Positions 1 to 10,327 are shown, counted from the first letter of the stretch. The stretch is DNA of 64,000 nucleotides from Niastella yeongjuensis (GCF_900110245.1 NZ_FOCZ01000006.1:373004-437003); one strand, 5' to 3'. The notes: generated by a model from the sequence alone, not told the origin. A program made the numbers and translations.

Positions 1-357
1 AGAGTCTTTATAAGCAGTGATCTCTTTATTGATACCGTTAATGTTTACGCGGTTGTTGTCAAGGAAAGACAGATTTGTATTATCCTGGGGCACCGGTACA
101 TTGCTAACACCAACATAAAAACGGGCTTTCATATCGCTGTTCAGGTTGCGGTCCATGTAACCCTGAATAGCAGCTGCATCACGGATAACACCATCTTTTG
201 TATAAATGGCAACATCTTTTATTTCCATAGTGGTGCCAGGGAGATATTTGTCAAGGACCTGATCTTCTTTAGCACCATTGTTATCATCTTTAGAACAAGA
301 AAAAAGTACAATACCAGCTGTTAATGCTACTAAAGGAAGGAGGATTCTAAGTTTCAT
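1..357 (-). CDS. Lipoprotein, N-terminal part (gene runs off the left edge)
   Basis: Reading leftward from an ATG at 357-355 the frame stays open for 119 codons to the window edge, so the C-terminus is missing. The product begins with a basic residue and a hydrophobic stretch ending in a lipobox (LFSC, lipidated Cys21), followed by an acidic linker SKDDNNGAKED, which is typical of exported outer-membrane or periplasmic lipoproteins in Bacteroidota. The visible mature part (residues 30-119) includes the phrase TKDGVIRD but no domain I can name. The gene is divergent from the regulator at 1099, with about 740 bases between them. The reality of the gene is well supported by the signal and open frame; the function is unknown. 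Confidence 0.8.
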   Translation of the reverse strand, partial: MKLRILLPLVALTAGIVLFSCSKDDNNGAKEDQVLDKYLPGTTMEIKDVAIYTKDGVIRDAAAIQGYMDRNLNSDMKARFYVGVSNVPVPQDNTNLSFLDNNRVNINGINKEITAYKDS

Positions 358-1098
358 TGCGTTTTTTATTATAGTTTTTATAGAATACAAGGGTTTTCCG
401 TTTGGTGCGCACACACAGGCCATTACAGCCGCATATATGCGTCCATTCAACTTTTCGTTTGGGCTAAAGCTTCGCTAATTGTTACGTTATTAGGGGAATT
501 TCTCCCATTTTTTCAGGCAGCTGGGGGCAAACAACTGTTTAAGTTGTTATAAAAATGGGCAACTATTCGTTTGTTAAATAGAAGTGACAAGCGGCATGCA
601 GATGTTAGCAAATATTTCGTCGGCAAGTAAAACTTTCGGTGGCAATCTGGATCTTATTTCCTGCAATCGGGGGGAGTATGATTATCAGGGATGGCAAGTA
701 TTTATAATTGTCAAAATTACACTAATCAGTTTAATTAAACAATAGTTGGGTGGAAATATTTTATAATAGGTAGGAAATTCCGGCACCGATAATGCATTAC
801 ATAATAATATACGGCCGGGCGTAATCTAATAGATTTTGAATAATAAAACCAATTACGTGCCACTCTATTTGTTAACTTTCTTATAATAATAAAAAACTCC
901 TGTATTGAAATACAGGAGCCAGAGATAATAGTTGCATTTTATTTCGTACAGCGATAATCGTTCCGCTGTGAATGTCAATGTACCGCGTGTAGTACCTGTT
1001 TTAAAAAATATTATAACTGTCCGCCCCCGGATTACATAAAGAACCGAACTAATTTTTCCCTACATTTAAGGTCTAACGATCACTGAAAGGGGGACCAC
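358..1098. other. Intergenic region between divergent genes
   Basis: This 741-base AT-rich stretch separates the leftward lipoprotein gene from the rightward regulator gene. It should hold both promoters, but I could not assign a convincing TTG/TAnnTTTG pair for either. The one clear structure is the hairpin with an A/T tract at 891-918, listed separately. The only open frame here is short and antisense to the lipoprotein gene, so I do not call a gene. Confidence 0.6.
891..918 (-). terminator. Orphan intrinsic terminator facing left
   Basis: A perfect 8-bp stem CTCCTGTA/TACAGGAG with the six-base loop TTGAAA is preceded on the plus strand by six A. On the minus strand it is therefore a hairpin followed by TTTTTT and an AT-rich run, the layout of an intrinsic terminator. 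No minus-strand gene lies upstream of it: the next gene to the right (1099) runs the other way. It would end a short leftward transcript starting between about 920 and 1100. Confidence 0.6.
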
Positions 1099-4000
1099 AT
1101 GAGTTATAAAGCCATTTCAGCAGTTTCTTTATTGCTCACGCTTGCCATACGCCTGCATGCAGATAATTACCCGGTCAGATATTTGGGTATAGACCAGGGT
1201 TTATCTAATAACGCTGTTACTACCATTTACCAGGACTATAAGGGATTTATGTGGTTTGGCACGTACGACGGGCTCAACCGCTACGATGGTTATGGCTTCC
1301 GCATTTTCCGGAACGTTATAGGCGACAGCACCTCATTAAATAATAATACCATTTATACCATCGAAGGCGATGCAGCCAATAATATTTGGGTGGGTGGGCC
1401 AAAAGGCGCCTGCGTATTCGATCCGGTGCGTTCCACCTTCTCCCGGCTGCAATACCAAAGCTGGCAGAACGCCACCCTGCATTATGTACAGGATAATGTG
1501 CATACTATTCAGGCGGCGGCCGGTTATATGTTCATCGGTTCCCAGCAAGGTTTACTGGTTTTTGAAAATAAATCAAAACCCGGTGTACAAATACCCTTGC
1601 AACACAACACGAATTATGATGTAACCGCTATTGAACCCGACAATGCCCGCCATACCGTTTGGCTTTTTATTCAACAGGTGGGGTTGTGTCAATACGATCT
1701 GTTTAAAAAGCAATTACAGATAATCAGTACTTCCATTAAACAGGGAAGTTGTCTGCAACTCGATAAGCAGGGTAATGTATGGCTGGGAAATGAGAACGGC
1801 TTATACCAGTTCAATACGGCCACCCATCAGTATTCCCAAAGTTATCTGCCCTATCGCAGTAAGATCGTTAACCTATATTTCGACAAACAACATACCGCCT
1901 GGATCGGTTCTGACGGAAATGGGCTGTTGGTGCTGCCACCCGGCGCCGCCCAGGCTATGCCTTACTGGTCATCAACGGGTAAATCTGTTGTAAACAGCAA
2001 TGCCGTGTATGCCGTTTATGAAGATACCGATGGCCGCAAATGGATCGGCACCCTAAGGGGCGGCATCAATGTAGTAGAATCCAGAACATGTTCATTTGCG
2101 CATATTACGTATCATCCGCCGGGAAACGACAATCTTGTCAACAATTTCATCATGTCGTTTTGTGAAGATGAAAAACACAATGTATGGATCGGCACGGATG
2201 GCGCCGGCCTGCGTTATTGGGACCGGCAACAAAACGGGTTCACCCAATACATGAGCAACAATGGCAAAAGCGCCATCAGCAGCAATTTCATCACCAGTAT
2301 TGTAAGGGATTATAACAACGAAATCTGGGTATCTACCTGGCTGGGCGCTATCAATCGTTTTAACCGTAAAACCGGCGCCTTTACCCGTTATGACTGTTAC
2401 AATCCCATTACACACGAAAAAGAGAACAACGTATGGCTTTTGTACCAGGATGCGCAAAACAGGTTATGGGCCAGCGCTACCAATGAAGGCAGTCTGTATG
2501 TACTGAACCGGCCAAACGATCGCTTCGAGTTGTTTGACAATACCATCAACAACCTGCAATGCCTGTGCGAAGACCGCCAGGGTGTTTTATGGGGCGGCAA
2601 CTACTCCACCCTGCTGCGTATTGACCGGGACCGCAAGCAGCACATTCGTTATAACATTGGCCACACCCTTCGTTGTATTCATGAGGACCGCACACATAAT
2701 TTCTGGATCGGCACGCAGGATGGCGGCCTGTTGCTGTTCGATCGTAAAACAGGGAACTACAAGCGATTTACAACCGCCGACGGATTACCCGGCAATACCA
2801 TCCTTCGTTTGCTTGAAGATGAGGCAGGTAATTTGTGGTTAAGCACCTACAATGGATTGTGCCGTTTTAATCCGCAAACAAAAGCAGTCCGTAATTTTTC
2901 ACAGTCAGACGGGCTGCAAAGCAACCAGTTCAGTTTTAACGCCGGTGTGGCACTGTCATCGGGTGAGTTTCTGTTTGGTGGCATTAAAGGCTTTAATCTC
3001 TTCTACCCCGACAGTATAAAAGATGTGGCAGAACAACCGGCCATTTATTTAACCGGGCTTAAAATAAACAACACAATTGCTGAAGGCAGTGATCCCTATG
3101 TTACCGCCAGAACCTTCGACAGGATCGACGAGATCACCATTCCTTTTGAGCGGGCGGTTTTGTCGCTCGATTTTCTGGCGCTGGAATACGCCGGTGCCGA
3201 CAAGATCAATTATGCTTATTTTTTACAGGGCTGGGATAAAGACTGGAATTATGTAAACCACATCAGGACCGCCAACTACTCCCGCTTACAGGAAGGGACA
3301 TACTTTTTTAAGGTAAAGATCATGGACCCCGATGGTACCTGGGGCCATGAAACAAAACTGCTTCAGATCATTGTACTGCCACCCTGGTACCGCACCTGGT
3401 GGGCTTATTCATTGTATGGGTTATGCTTTGCCGGCGCCATTTGCCTGTACATTCGCTATACCCGATCACAGGAACGGTTACGTTTTGAGATCAGGCTGGC
3501 GCATGTGGAAAATGAAAAGGAAAAAGAACTGATGGAAAAAAAGCTAACCTTCTTTACCAACATTTCGCACGAATTCAGAACGCCCTTATCCCTCATTATA
3601 AACCCGGTAAAGGAAGCACTAAACAATGAGCCACGCAACGACCTGAAGATCGCTTATCGCAATGCACGCCGTTTGTTGAGCCTGGTTGATCAACTGTTGC
3701 TTTTCAGAAAAGCCGACAACGGGTCCGACACCTGTAAGATCGCCGCCCTCGACATCATTCAATTATGCGATGAAGTATACCAGTGTTTTGTTCACCAGGC
3801 CCGCACAAAAAACATCACGTACCAGTTTGTACCCGCTATACCTGCACTTACCCTATACGCCGATTATGAAAAAGTAGAGATCGCGTTGTTCAACCTGCTG
3901 TCCAATGCGTTCAAGTTCACGCCCGAAAATGGAACGATCTTATTCAAGGTAACAGAGACAACTAACTCGGTGGAACTATCTATCCGGGATACCGGCTGTG

Positions 4001-5154
4001 GCATTGACGCCACAGACCGGGAACGCATCTTCGAAAAATTTCAACAGGCCCATCCCGGCAGCCGGCAATCGGGTTTTGGTATCGGGCTCTTTTTAGTGAA
4101 ACAATTTATCGAAAGCCATCAGGGAACAGTTACCTGCAACAGCGTATTAGGCCATGGCACCACCTTTACGATCATTTTATTAAAAGGGACAGCGCATCTT
4201 TCTGCCGGATGTGAATTTATTGCCACTGTACCGGTCGACAAAAACAACCTGCTGCAGGAACTAGCCGCCGGCGTAGTACAGCAACCCGAAGAAGAGTCAA
4301 TAGTTAAGCCTGTACAACAGCAAGGCAAACTGGCCGAAGAAGTAATAACAAACAAAAGATCGATCCTGTTGATTGACGACAATCCCGAAATAACTCAATA
4401 CCTGCAGCAGATCTTTGAAACCAACTACCTCGTTTTTGCCACCAATAATGGAGACGATGGATATGAGCTGGCCCTGCAACAGGTTCCCGATTTGATCATC
4501 AGCGACATTCATATGCAGGGCATGGATGGGATTGAACTCTGTTCCAAACTAAAAAAGAGTGAACTGCTGGGACATATCCCGGTGATCCTGCTAACCGCTT
4601 CTACCACCAACGAAATAAAACTAAAAGGCATTGAAGGCGGCGCCGATGATTACATAACCAAACCCTTTGATAAAACGCTGCTGCAAGCCAAAGTGGAGAC
4701 CATATTGCGGAACCGCAACCTGTTACAACGATTCTTCTTCGACAGCATCACACTGAAGGAAACCAATACAAAGGTGCCGGCCGAATACCAGGAGTTTCTG
4801 CGGAAATGTATAGCGGTTATTGAACAGAACATAGACACGGAAGATTTTACCATCAAGAAATTCTCGAAGGCTATGGGTATGAGTCACCCCGCTTTGTACA
4901 ATAAAGTAAAATCCATTTCGGGACAATCGCTGAATGCGTTTATCCGGTCTATTCGTTTAAGAAGAGCTGCTGTACTGATGTTAACGGAGAATATGAACAT
5001 CAGACAGGCGGCCTTCCAGGTAGGCATCAATGACGTACGGTATTTCCGTGAGCAGTTTGTGAAAGTCTTTCATATGATGCCGTCGGAGTACATCAAGAAA
5101 TACAGGCATTCGTTTAACAGAGAGTATAATGTGATAAAGAGTTCCTTTTTGTGA
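1099..5154 (+). CDS. Hybrid two-component system regulator (HTCS) of a SusCD locus
   Basis: This is a 1351-residue one-protein sensor and transcription regulator of the inner membrane. Domain order: signal sequence (1 to about 21); repeated periplasmic propeller blades with phrases such as WFGTYDGLNRYDG, WIGTDGAGLRYW and LWLSTYNGLCRFNP (about 25-660); Y_Y_Y domain (about 695-760); one membrane helix (about 767-787); HisKA with phosphoacceptor His824 in SHEFRTPLS; HATPase with NLLSNAFKF, DTGCGI and GFGIGLF (about 915-1020); receiver with Asp1093/Asp1094, phosphoacceptor Asp1136 and Lys1188; and a C-terminal AraC helix-turn-helix (about 1240-1345). All catalytic residues I looked for are present. 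In Bacteroidota such proteins bind an oligosaccharide in the periplasm and activate the neighbouring SusC/SusD operon, so the target is probably the genes at 5507-12738. The start ATG follows the purine run GAAAGGGGG. The coding end overlaps a 7-base tandem repeat. Confidence 0.95.
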   Translation: MSYKAISAVSLLLTLAIRLHADNYPVRYLGIDQGLSNNAVTTIYQDYKGFMWFGTYDGLNRYDGYGFRIFRNVIGDSTSLNNNTIYTIEGDAANNIWVGGPKGACVFDPVRSTFSRLQYQSWQNATLHYVQDNVHTIQAAAGYMFIGSQQGLLVFENKSKPGVQIPLQHNTNYDVTAIEPDNARHTVWLFIQQVGLCQYDLFKKQLQIISTSIKQGSCLQLDKQGNVWLGNENGLYQFNTATHQYSQSYLPYRSKIVNLYFDKQHTAWIGSDGNGLLVLPPGAAQAMPYWSSTGKSVVNSNAVYAVYEDTDGRKWIGTLRGGINVVESRTCSFAHITYHPPGNDNLVNNFIMSFCEDEKHNVWIGTDGAGLRYWDRQQNGFTQYMSNNGKSAISSNFITSIVRDYNNEIWVSTWLGAINRFNRKTGAFTRYDCYNPITHEKENNVWLLYQDAQNRLWASATNEGSLYVLNRPNDRFELFDNTINNLQCLCEDRQGVLWGGNYSTLLRIDRDRKQHIRYNIGHTLRCIHEDRTHNFWIGTQDGGLLLFDRKTGNYKRFTTADGLPGNTILRLLEDEAGNLWLSTYNGLCRFNPQTKAVRNFSQSDGLQSNQFSFNAGVALSSGEFLFGGIKGFNLFYPDSIKDVAEQPAIYLTGLKINNTIAEGSDPYVTARTFDRIDEITIPFERAVLSLDFLALEYAGADKINYAYFLQGWDKDWNYVNHIRTANYSRLQEGTYFFKVKIMDPDGTWGHETKLLQIIVLPPWYRTWWAYSLYGLCFAGAICLYIRYTRSQERLRFEIRLAHVENEKEKELMEKKLTFFTNISHEFRTPLSLIINPVKEALNNEPRNDLKIAYRNARRLLSLVDQLLLFRKADNGSDTCKIAALDIIQLCDEVYQCFVHQARTKNITYQFVPAIPALTLYADYEKVEIALFNLLSNAFKFTPENGTILFKVTETTNSVELSIRDTGCGIDATDRERIFEKFQQAHPGSRQSGFGIGLFLVKQFIESHQGTVTCNSVLGHGTTFTIILLKGTAHLSAGCEFIATVPVDKNNLLQELAAGVVQQPEEESIVKPVQQQGKLAEEVITNKRSILLIDDNPEITQYLQQIFETNYLVFATNNGDDGYELALQQVPDLIISDIHMQGMDGIELCSKLKKSELLGHIPVILLTASTTNEIKLKGIEGGADDYITKPFDKTLLQAKVETILRNRNLLQRFFFDSITLKETNTKVPAEYQEFLRKCIAVIEQNIDTEDFTIKKFSKAMGMSHPALYNKVKSISGQSLNAFIRSIRLRRAAVLMLTENMNIRQAAFQVGINDVRYFREQFVKVFHMMPSEYIKKYRHSFNREYNVIKSSFL

Positions 5155-5171
5155 GTAGTGAGTAGTGAGTG
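5151..5171. repeat. Three-copy 7-base tandem repeat across the regulator stop codon
   Basis: GTGAGTA is repeated at 5151-5157 and 5158-5164, then as GTGAGTG at 5165-5171. The TGA at 5152-5154 is the stop codon of the regulator gene, so the repeat begins inside the coding end and continues into the spacer. Confidence 0.75.
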
Positions 5172-5506
5172 GGTCCCCGACTTTCAGGTTTTCATCTCTG
5201 CCTTTTGCCCGTAGTTAATGCATTCATTACACCTTTAAACTCCATCCGGTTCTCCGGATAGAAAGCAGAGGGCAGAAGGCAGAAAGCCGCGTCGCGGCAA
5301 CGGGTTAACTTGTTAACTTATCAACCTGTTAACTCTGTCAACCCTTTCAACCTGCAGCAACACTGATCAAGAAAGCCTCTTTATAAAAACCTGTGTCCCC
5401 TTTAATTTACCCCCTCTCTTTTAAGAATTACCCCCCTCCTTGCCCCTTGAGGTAAGTCTACTTTGCAATTACCTAACGATTTTATTAACCAAACGAGCTT
5501 GTTTGT
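5172..5506. other. Repeat-rich spacer between regulator and SusC
   Basis: No gene is seen. The stretch holds a diverged copy of the purine-rich inverted repeat found at 22711-22882: the left arm at 5186-5210 includes the 17-mer AGGTTTTCATCTCTGCC, whose reverse complement occurs exactly at 22735-22751, and the right arm GCAGAGGGCAGAAGGCAGA starts at 5265. Further on, 5304-5354 is built from repeated GTTAAC and TCAACC units. C-rich runs follow at about 5398-5450. The SusC promoter must lie here, but I could not pick it out with confidence. Confidence 0.6.
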
Positions 5507-8500
5507 ATGAGACAATTTCTGCAACTGACAATCAGGGCAGCCTGTTCCCCATTTTACAGGACCGCCCCACCACTAATTCTCCTCACCTGTTTGCTGTTTA
5601 CCCAGTTGACGCTTTTGGCGCAAATGCCGGTACAGGGCCGGGTATTAACCGGCGACGGCCCCCTTTCCGGTGTTTCCGTGACAATTAAAGGCACGCAAAC
5701 AACCACAGTCACCGATGCGGAGGGTAAATTCTCTATTCAGGCGCCCGAAAAAGCCATCCTGGTTTTTACCCATGTAAATTATAAAGCCCGGGAAGCAGCC
5801 GTAACCGGCGGCAATATGGAGATCACTTTATCCCCGGCTAACAACAGCATGTCGGAAGTGATCGTGATCGGTTATAACACCCAGAAGAAAGCCACCCTCA
5901 CCGGTTCGGTGTCGGCAGTAAAAGGCGCCGACCTGGTGAAGAGCCCACAGGCGAATGTATCGAACTCCCTTGCCGGTCGTTTCTCAGGAGTTATATTGAA
6001 TAACCGCAGTGGCGAACCAGGTTATGATGGTTCGGGCATTACAGTGCGCGGGCTGGCGACTACCGGCAATAATGATGTGCTGGTGGTAGTAGATGGCGTA
6101 CCCGGTCAAATTGGTGGCATGGAGCGACTGAACCCAAATGATATAGAAAGTATCTCTGTTTTAAAAGACGCTTCTGCCGCTATTTATGGCAGCCGTGCCG
6201 CCAATGGCGTAATTCTCGTTACCACCAAGCGGGGCCGAACCGGTAAACCTTCGATCTCGGTTAATTACAACCATGGGATCTCTTCCCCCACCCGTTTGCC
6301 GAAAATGGCCGATGCAAAAACCTACGCGCAGATCAGCAATGAAATTGCCTATTATAATAGCCAGGCCGGCGGTATGAACCAGCAATATTCCGCTGCCGAG
6401 ATCCAAAAATTTGCCGATGGTTCCGACCCCTTGAATTATCCCAATACCGATTGGGCTAAAACCACGTTGAAAAACTCCACGGGGCAGGACCAGGCCAATG
6501 TATCCATTGCCGGTGGCTCTGATAACATTCGTTATTACCTGAGCGCCGGCTTGCTGGCCCAGGATGGCTTGTATAAAAACGGCGCTACCAAATACAACCA
6601 ATACAGCTTTCGGTCAAACATCGACGCCAGCATTACAAAAGACTTCAAAGTAAGCCTGTACTTGTCGGGCCGCGAAGAAGACCGGCAATTCCCGGCCGCA
6701 TCGGCAAGTGATATCTTTCGTTCCATCTACCGCGCTTACTCCACCATTCCGGCCTTCTACCCCAATGGTTTGCCCTCCTACGGTATTGAAGGAAATAACC
6801 CGGCCATGATGGCCACCAGTGTGGGTGGCCTGAATAAAAATCCGGGTCAGGTATTCAATGGTATTTTGAAAAGCAGTTATAACATTGCTGCCATAAAAGG
6901 GTTGTCGGTTGACGCATTTGCTGCAGTGGACAGATCGTGGTATTTCTACAAAACATTTGCTACGCCTTACTTATTATACCTGTATGATAAAACCAGCGAT
7001 ACCTATAATCCAAGAATGGTGGGTGGTAACAACAATGCGCCTTCCCTGAACGAAGGGCAGAAGAACCAAACGCAGCTCACCACCAACATCCGGTTGAATT
7101 ATGCCAACAGTTTTGGTCTGCATAATATCAGTGCATTTGTAGGCTATGAGCAATCGGAGCTTAAACGTGATTCCGTGGGTGCTTCCCGCATAAACTTTCC
7201 AACATCGCAAACGCCGGAACTATCACAAGGCGGAACAGCCGCTACCGATCGCGACAACGGAGGTAACAGCTTTAACTATACCCGTAAAAGTTACCTGGGT
7301 AAACTCTCTTACAATTATGCAGAAAAATACCTGTTCGATGCGCAGATGCGGATAGACGGTTCCTCTACCTTTCCATCAAATAACCGGTATGGTTATTTCC
7401 CTTCTTTTTCTGCCGGCTGGCGCATCTCCAACGAATCGTTTCTGCACAATGTTTCTTTTATAAACGATTTGAAGATCCGCGCTTCCTACGGTATGCTGGG
7501 GAATGACAGCGTAGCCATGTTCCAGTACCTCAACAACTATTCTTTTAACAGCCAGGTGGTATTGGGGTCAGGGATAACGCCGGCTATTGATCTTACCAAA
7601 CTGGGTAATAAACAAATTCATTGGGAAGAAGCGCGCAAAACCGACATCGCGGTGGAGGGAACACTATTTAACGATATCAATTTTGAGTTTATATACTTCA
7701 GTCAACATCGTACCAATATACTGGCAGTCCGTAATGCTTCTGTACCCAACGTTACCGGTATTGTAAATCCATTTGGCTCCAGTCCGCTGATCCCTTCTGA
7801 AAACATCGGCAAGGTGAACAGCAATGGATTTGAAGCCACCCTGGGTTACAATAACCGCAAAGGGAAACTTCATTACGGCGCCAGTGGCAACTTCACCTAT
7901 GCCAAAAGTAAGATCATATTCATAGATGAAGCACCGGCGGTTTTGTCGTATCAAAAACAAACGGGCCGACCGTTAAATACTTACTTATTATATAATGCAA
8001 CCGGCATTTTTCACTCAACCGATGAAGTTGCCAAATTCACGCACTTAGACAAAGCACAACCGGGCGATTTGATATTGCAGGATTACAACAACGATGACAA
8101 GATCGACGCTAATGACCAGATAAGAACAAAATATGGAAATGTACCGGAGATCACTTATGGCATTCTGTTAAATGCCGATTACAAATCATTTGATATTTCA
8201 GTGGTCTTTGCCGGACAAACACATGTAAGCCAGTTTGTGCTGCCGGAGTCGGGTACCGTTGGTAACTTTTACAGCAGCTGGGCCGATAACCGGTGGAGCC
8301 CTACAAATCCCAATGGCACCTATCCCCGGGTGGAGACCCGCACTTCTGCGTCCGTTAATGGCGGCTTATACCCAAACACCTTCTGGTTGAACAACGCATC
8401 ATTCCTGCGGTTGAAAAATATAGAACTGGGTTATAATGTAACTACCACCGCCTTATCGAAAATGAAAATGCAATCATTGCGGGTATACCTGAGCGCATTT

Positions 8501-8614
8501 AACCTGTTCACCATTACCAAGGTAAAAGATTACGATCCCGAAGGAAGCAATTACAGCGGGCAGTTCTATCCCCAGCAACGGATCGTAAACCTGGGTGTAG
8601 CCTTACAATTTTAA
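5507..8614 (+). CDS. SusC/RagA-type TonB-dependent outer-membrane transporter (locus 1)
   Basis: The 1035-residue protein imports oligosaccharide across the outer membrane, driven by TonB, in partnership with the SusD lipoprotein encoded next. It has a signal sequence (about 1-39, ending LLAQ), a carboxypeptidase-regulatory-like beta domain (about 42-112), a junction MSEVIVIGYNTQKKATLTGS typical of SusC, a plug domain with the hallmark LKDASAAIYGSRAANGV (about 120-245), and a 22-strand-type barrel ending in aromatic Phe (VALQF). Length is normal for the family. The SusD start follows by 18 bases, so the two are co-transcribed. Substrate cannot be read from SusC itself; the downstream GH2 enzyme suggests a beta-galactoside or beta-glucuronide-containing glycan. 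Confidence 0.96.
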   Translation: MRQFLQLTIRAACSPFYRTAPPLILLTCLLFTQLTLLAQMPVQGRVLTGDGPLSGVSVTIKGTQTTTVTDAEGKFSIQAPEKAILVFTHVNYKAREAAVTGGNMEITLSPANNSMSEVIVIGYNTQKKATLTGSVSAVKGADLVKSPQANVSNSLAGRFSGVILNNRSGEPGYDGSGITVRGLATTGNNDVLVVVDGVPGQIGGMERLNPNDIESISVLKDASAAIYGSRAANGVILVTTKRGRTGKPSISVNYNHGISSPTRLPKMADAKTYAQISNEIAYYNSQAGGMNQQYSAAEIQKFADGSDPLNYPNTDWAKTTLKNSTGQDQANVSIAGGSDNIRYYLSAGLLAQDGLYKNGATKYNQYSFRSNIDASITKDFKVSLYLSGREEDRQFPAASASDIFRSIYRAYSTIPAFYPNGLPSYGIEGNNPAMMATSVGGLNKNPGQVFNGILKSSYNIAAIKGLSVDAFAAVDRSWYFYKTFATPYLLYLYDKTSDTYNPRMVGGNNNAPSLNEGQKNQTQLTTNIRLNYANSFGLHNISAFVGYEQSELKRDSVGASRINFPTSQTPELSQGGTAATDRDNGGNSFNYTRKSYLGKLSYNYAEKYLFDAQMRIDGSSTFPSNNRYGYFPSFSAGWRISNESFLHNVSFINDLKIRASYGMLGNDSVAMFQYLNNYSFNSQVVLGSGITPAIDLTKLGNKQIHWEEARKTDIAVEGTLFNDINFEFIYFSQHRTNILAVRNASVPNVTGIVNPFGSSPLIPSENIGKVNSNGFEATLGYNNRKGKLHYGASGNFTYAKSKIIFIDEAPAVLSYQKQTGRPLNTYLLYNATGIFHSTDEVAKFTHLDKAQPGDLILQDYNNDDKIDANDQIRTKYGNVPEITYGILLNADYKSFDISVVFAGQTHVSQFVLPESGTVGNFYSSWADNRWSPTNPNGTYPRVETRTSASVNGGLYPNTFWLNNASFLRLKNIELGYNVTTTALSKMKMQSLRVYLSAFNLFTITKVKDYDPEGSNYSGQFYPQQRIVNLGVALQF

Positions 8615-8632
8615 ACAGCAAACCGCAAGACA

Positions 8633-10327
8633 ATGAAAACAATAATTCGAAATATAATTTATACGGCTTTTATTGCAACGGTCATTACCTCGTGCAAAAA
8701 AGACTTTTTATCTGTTCAACCTACGGACAGGCTGCCAGAGGAATATATCTTATCAGACTCGTCGTTGTTTGAAGATTATATAGTTGCCCGGTACGTGGGT
8801 ATTAAGTTACAGGATAAGGAAGGTGATGGTACCAATCCTGGTTTTGGCCGTGGTTTTGATTATGCGCTCTGGAGCTCGCTCACCGATGAATCTATTTACA
8901 ATAACGATGACAATACCTGGCTGGTACAAAAAGGATTGCTGGCGCCTGAGAACACCGGCATTGCCGGTACCATTTGGGGACGCAGTTATCGCGGCATCAG
9001 GGATTGTAATTTTGCAATCAGCAATATTGCCAATGTGAAAATGACTGCAGCGCACAGAGCCCGGTTAATAGCCGAATTAAAATTCATCAGGGCTTTTCGT
9101 TACCACGATCTCATCAGGAACTATGGCGGCATTATTCTGATGGGCGATTCCGCTCATAACCTTACCGACAATTTACAAGACGACGCTTTTTTTAAAAGAG
9201 CATCGCTGAAAGAATCGATCGATTATGCAGTGGCAGAACTGGATGATGCAGCCAATGGATTGCCCCTGAACAATGGCGATGGCTGGTTACCGGGTAGGGC
9301 CACCAAAGGCGCTGCGCTCGCTTTGAAATCAAGACTACTACTGTATGCGGCCAGTCCGCTGTATGCAACCGGTACCTGGCAGGAAGCCGTAACCGCCGCT
9401 CAGGCAGTTATTGGCTTAAACAAATACAGTATTTATACAGGCGGCTACGCCAATTTGTTCCTTACAAACGACAACAACGAAGCCATCTTTGAACGGTTGT
9501 ATACAAAAAACGCCAATCACACGCATCTTGAAATAGCCAATGGCCCTAATGGTTATGGAGGCTGGGGCGGTAACCTGCCTTTGCAGAACCTGGTTGATGA
9601 TTACGAAATGGACAATGGCAAACCCATCACCGACCCTGCTTCAGGTTATGATGTCAACAATCCATACGTTGGGCGCGACAAACGTTTTTATGCAACGATC
9701 CTGTACAATGGCGCCAGCTATCGTGGCAATACCGTTGAGACTTTTACACCCGGCGGTAAAGACAGCAAGGATGGAACCGATAACTGGAATACTTCCAAAA
9801 CCGGTTATTACCTGAAAAAGTATATGAACGATGCTTATCCATTACTGAATCCCTGGGGCAATGCCGGGTTTCAACCCTGGTTCTACATTCGCTATGCCGA
9901 GATACTGCTTAATTTTGCCGAAGCGGCCAATGAAGCCTATGGCGCCGATGCAGTACCTTCCGGATCAACCCTGTCGGCCCGTACAGCGCTTAACCAGATC
10001 AGACAAAGGCCCGGCGTGGGTATGCCTGACCTGCCGGCCGGTTTGTCACAATCACAAATGCGGGATGCCATCCGTTATGAACGGCGGGTTGAACTGGCAT
10101 TTGAAGAACATCGTTTTTATGATGTAAGAAGATGGAAGATCGCTGATGTAACGGAAAACAAACCAGCAGGCGGCATTATCGTTACCAAAACAGGCAGTAC
10201 ATTTACTTATGCCACAAAAGTGGCGCTCGACGGCCGCCACTTTGAGAGCAAACATTACTGGTTACCCATACCAAGAACTGAAATACAGGCCAGCAATAAT
10301 AAAATTCAACAAAACAGCGGATACTAA
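8633..10327 (+). CDS. SusD/RagB family glycan-binding lipoprotein (locus 1)
   Basis: This 564-residue surface lipoprotein caps SusC and captures glycan. A lipoprotein signal ends at Cys21 (VITSC), followed by KKDFLSVQPTDRL, the usual SusD N-terminus. The helical TPR-like fold is marked by AELKFIRAFRYHDLIRNYG (about 145-163), and the C-terminal part carries RYAEILLNFAEAANEA and YERRVELAFEEHRFYDVRRW, family signatures. The stop codon TAA shares its last A with the ATG of the GH2 gene (TAATG), so the two are probably translationally coupled. Function as glycan-binding partner is family knowledge; the ligand is inferred only from the neighbouring GH2. Confidence 0.96.
   Translation: MKTIIRNIIYTAFIATVITSCKKDFLSVQPTDRLPEEYILSDSSLFEDYIVARYVGIKLQDKEGDGTNPGFGRGFDYALWSSLTDESIYNNDDNTWLVQKGLLAPENTGIAGTIWGRSYRGIRDCNFAISNIANVKMTAAHRARLIAELKFIRAFRYHDLIRNYGGIILMGDSAHNLTDNLQDDAFFKRASLKESIDYAVAELDDAANGLPLNNGDGWLPGRATKGAALALKSRLLLYAASPLYATGTWQEAVTAAQAVIGLNKYSIYTGGYANLFLTNDNNEAIFERLYTKNANHTHLEIANGPNGYGGWGGNLPLQNLVDDYEMDNGKPITDPASGYDVNNPYVGRDKRFYATILYNGASYRGNTVETFTPGGKDSKDGTDNWNTSKTGYYLKKYMNDAYPLLNPWGNAGFQPWFYIRYAEILLNFAEAANEAYGADAVPSGSTLSARTALNQIRQRPGVGMPDLPAGLSQSQMRDAIRYERRVELAFEEHRFYDVRRWKIADVTENKPAGGIIVTKTGSTFTYATKVALDGRHFESKHYWLPIPRTEIQASNNKIQQNSGY

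Noticed and set aside
278-478. Plus-strand frame of 66 codons at the left edge
   Set aside because: It is antisense to the lipoprotein gene start and runs into the AT-rich spacer; no signal, start context or domain supports it.
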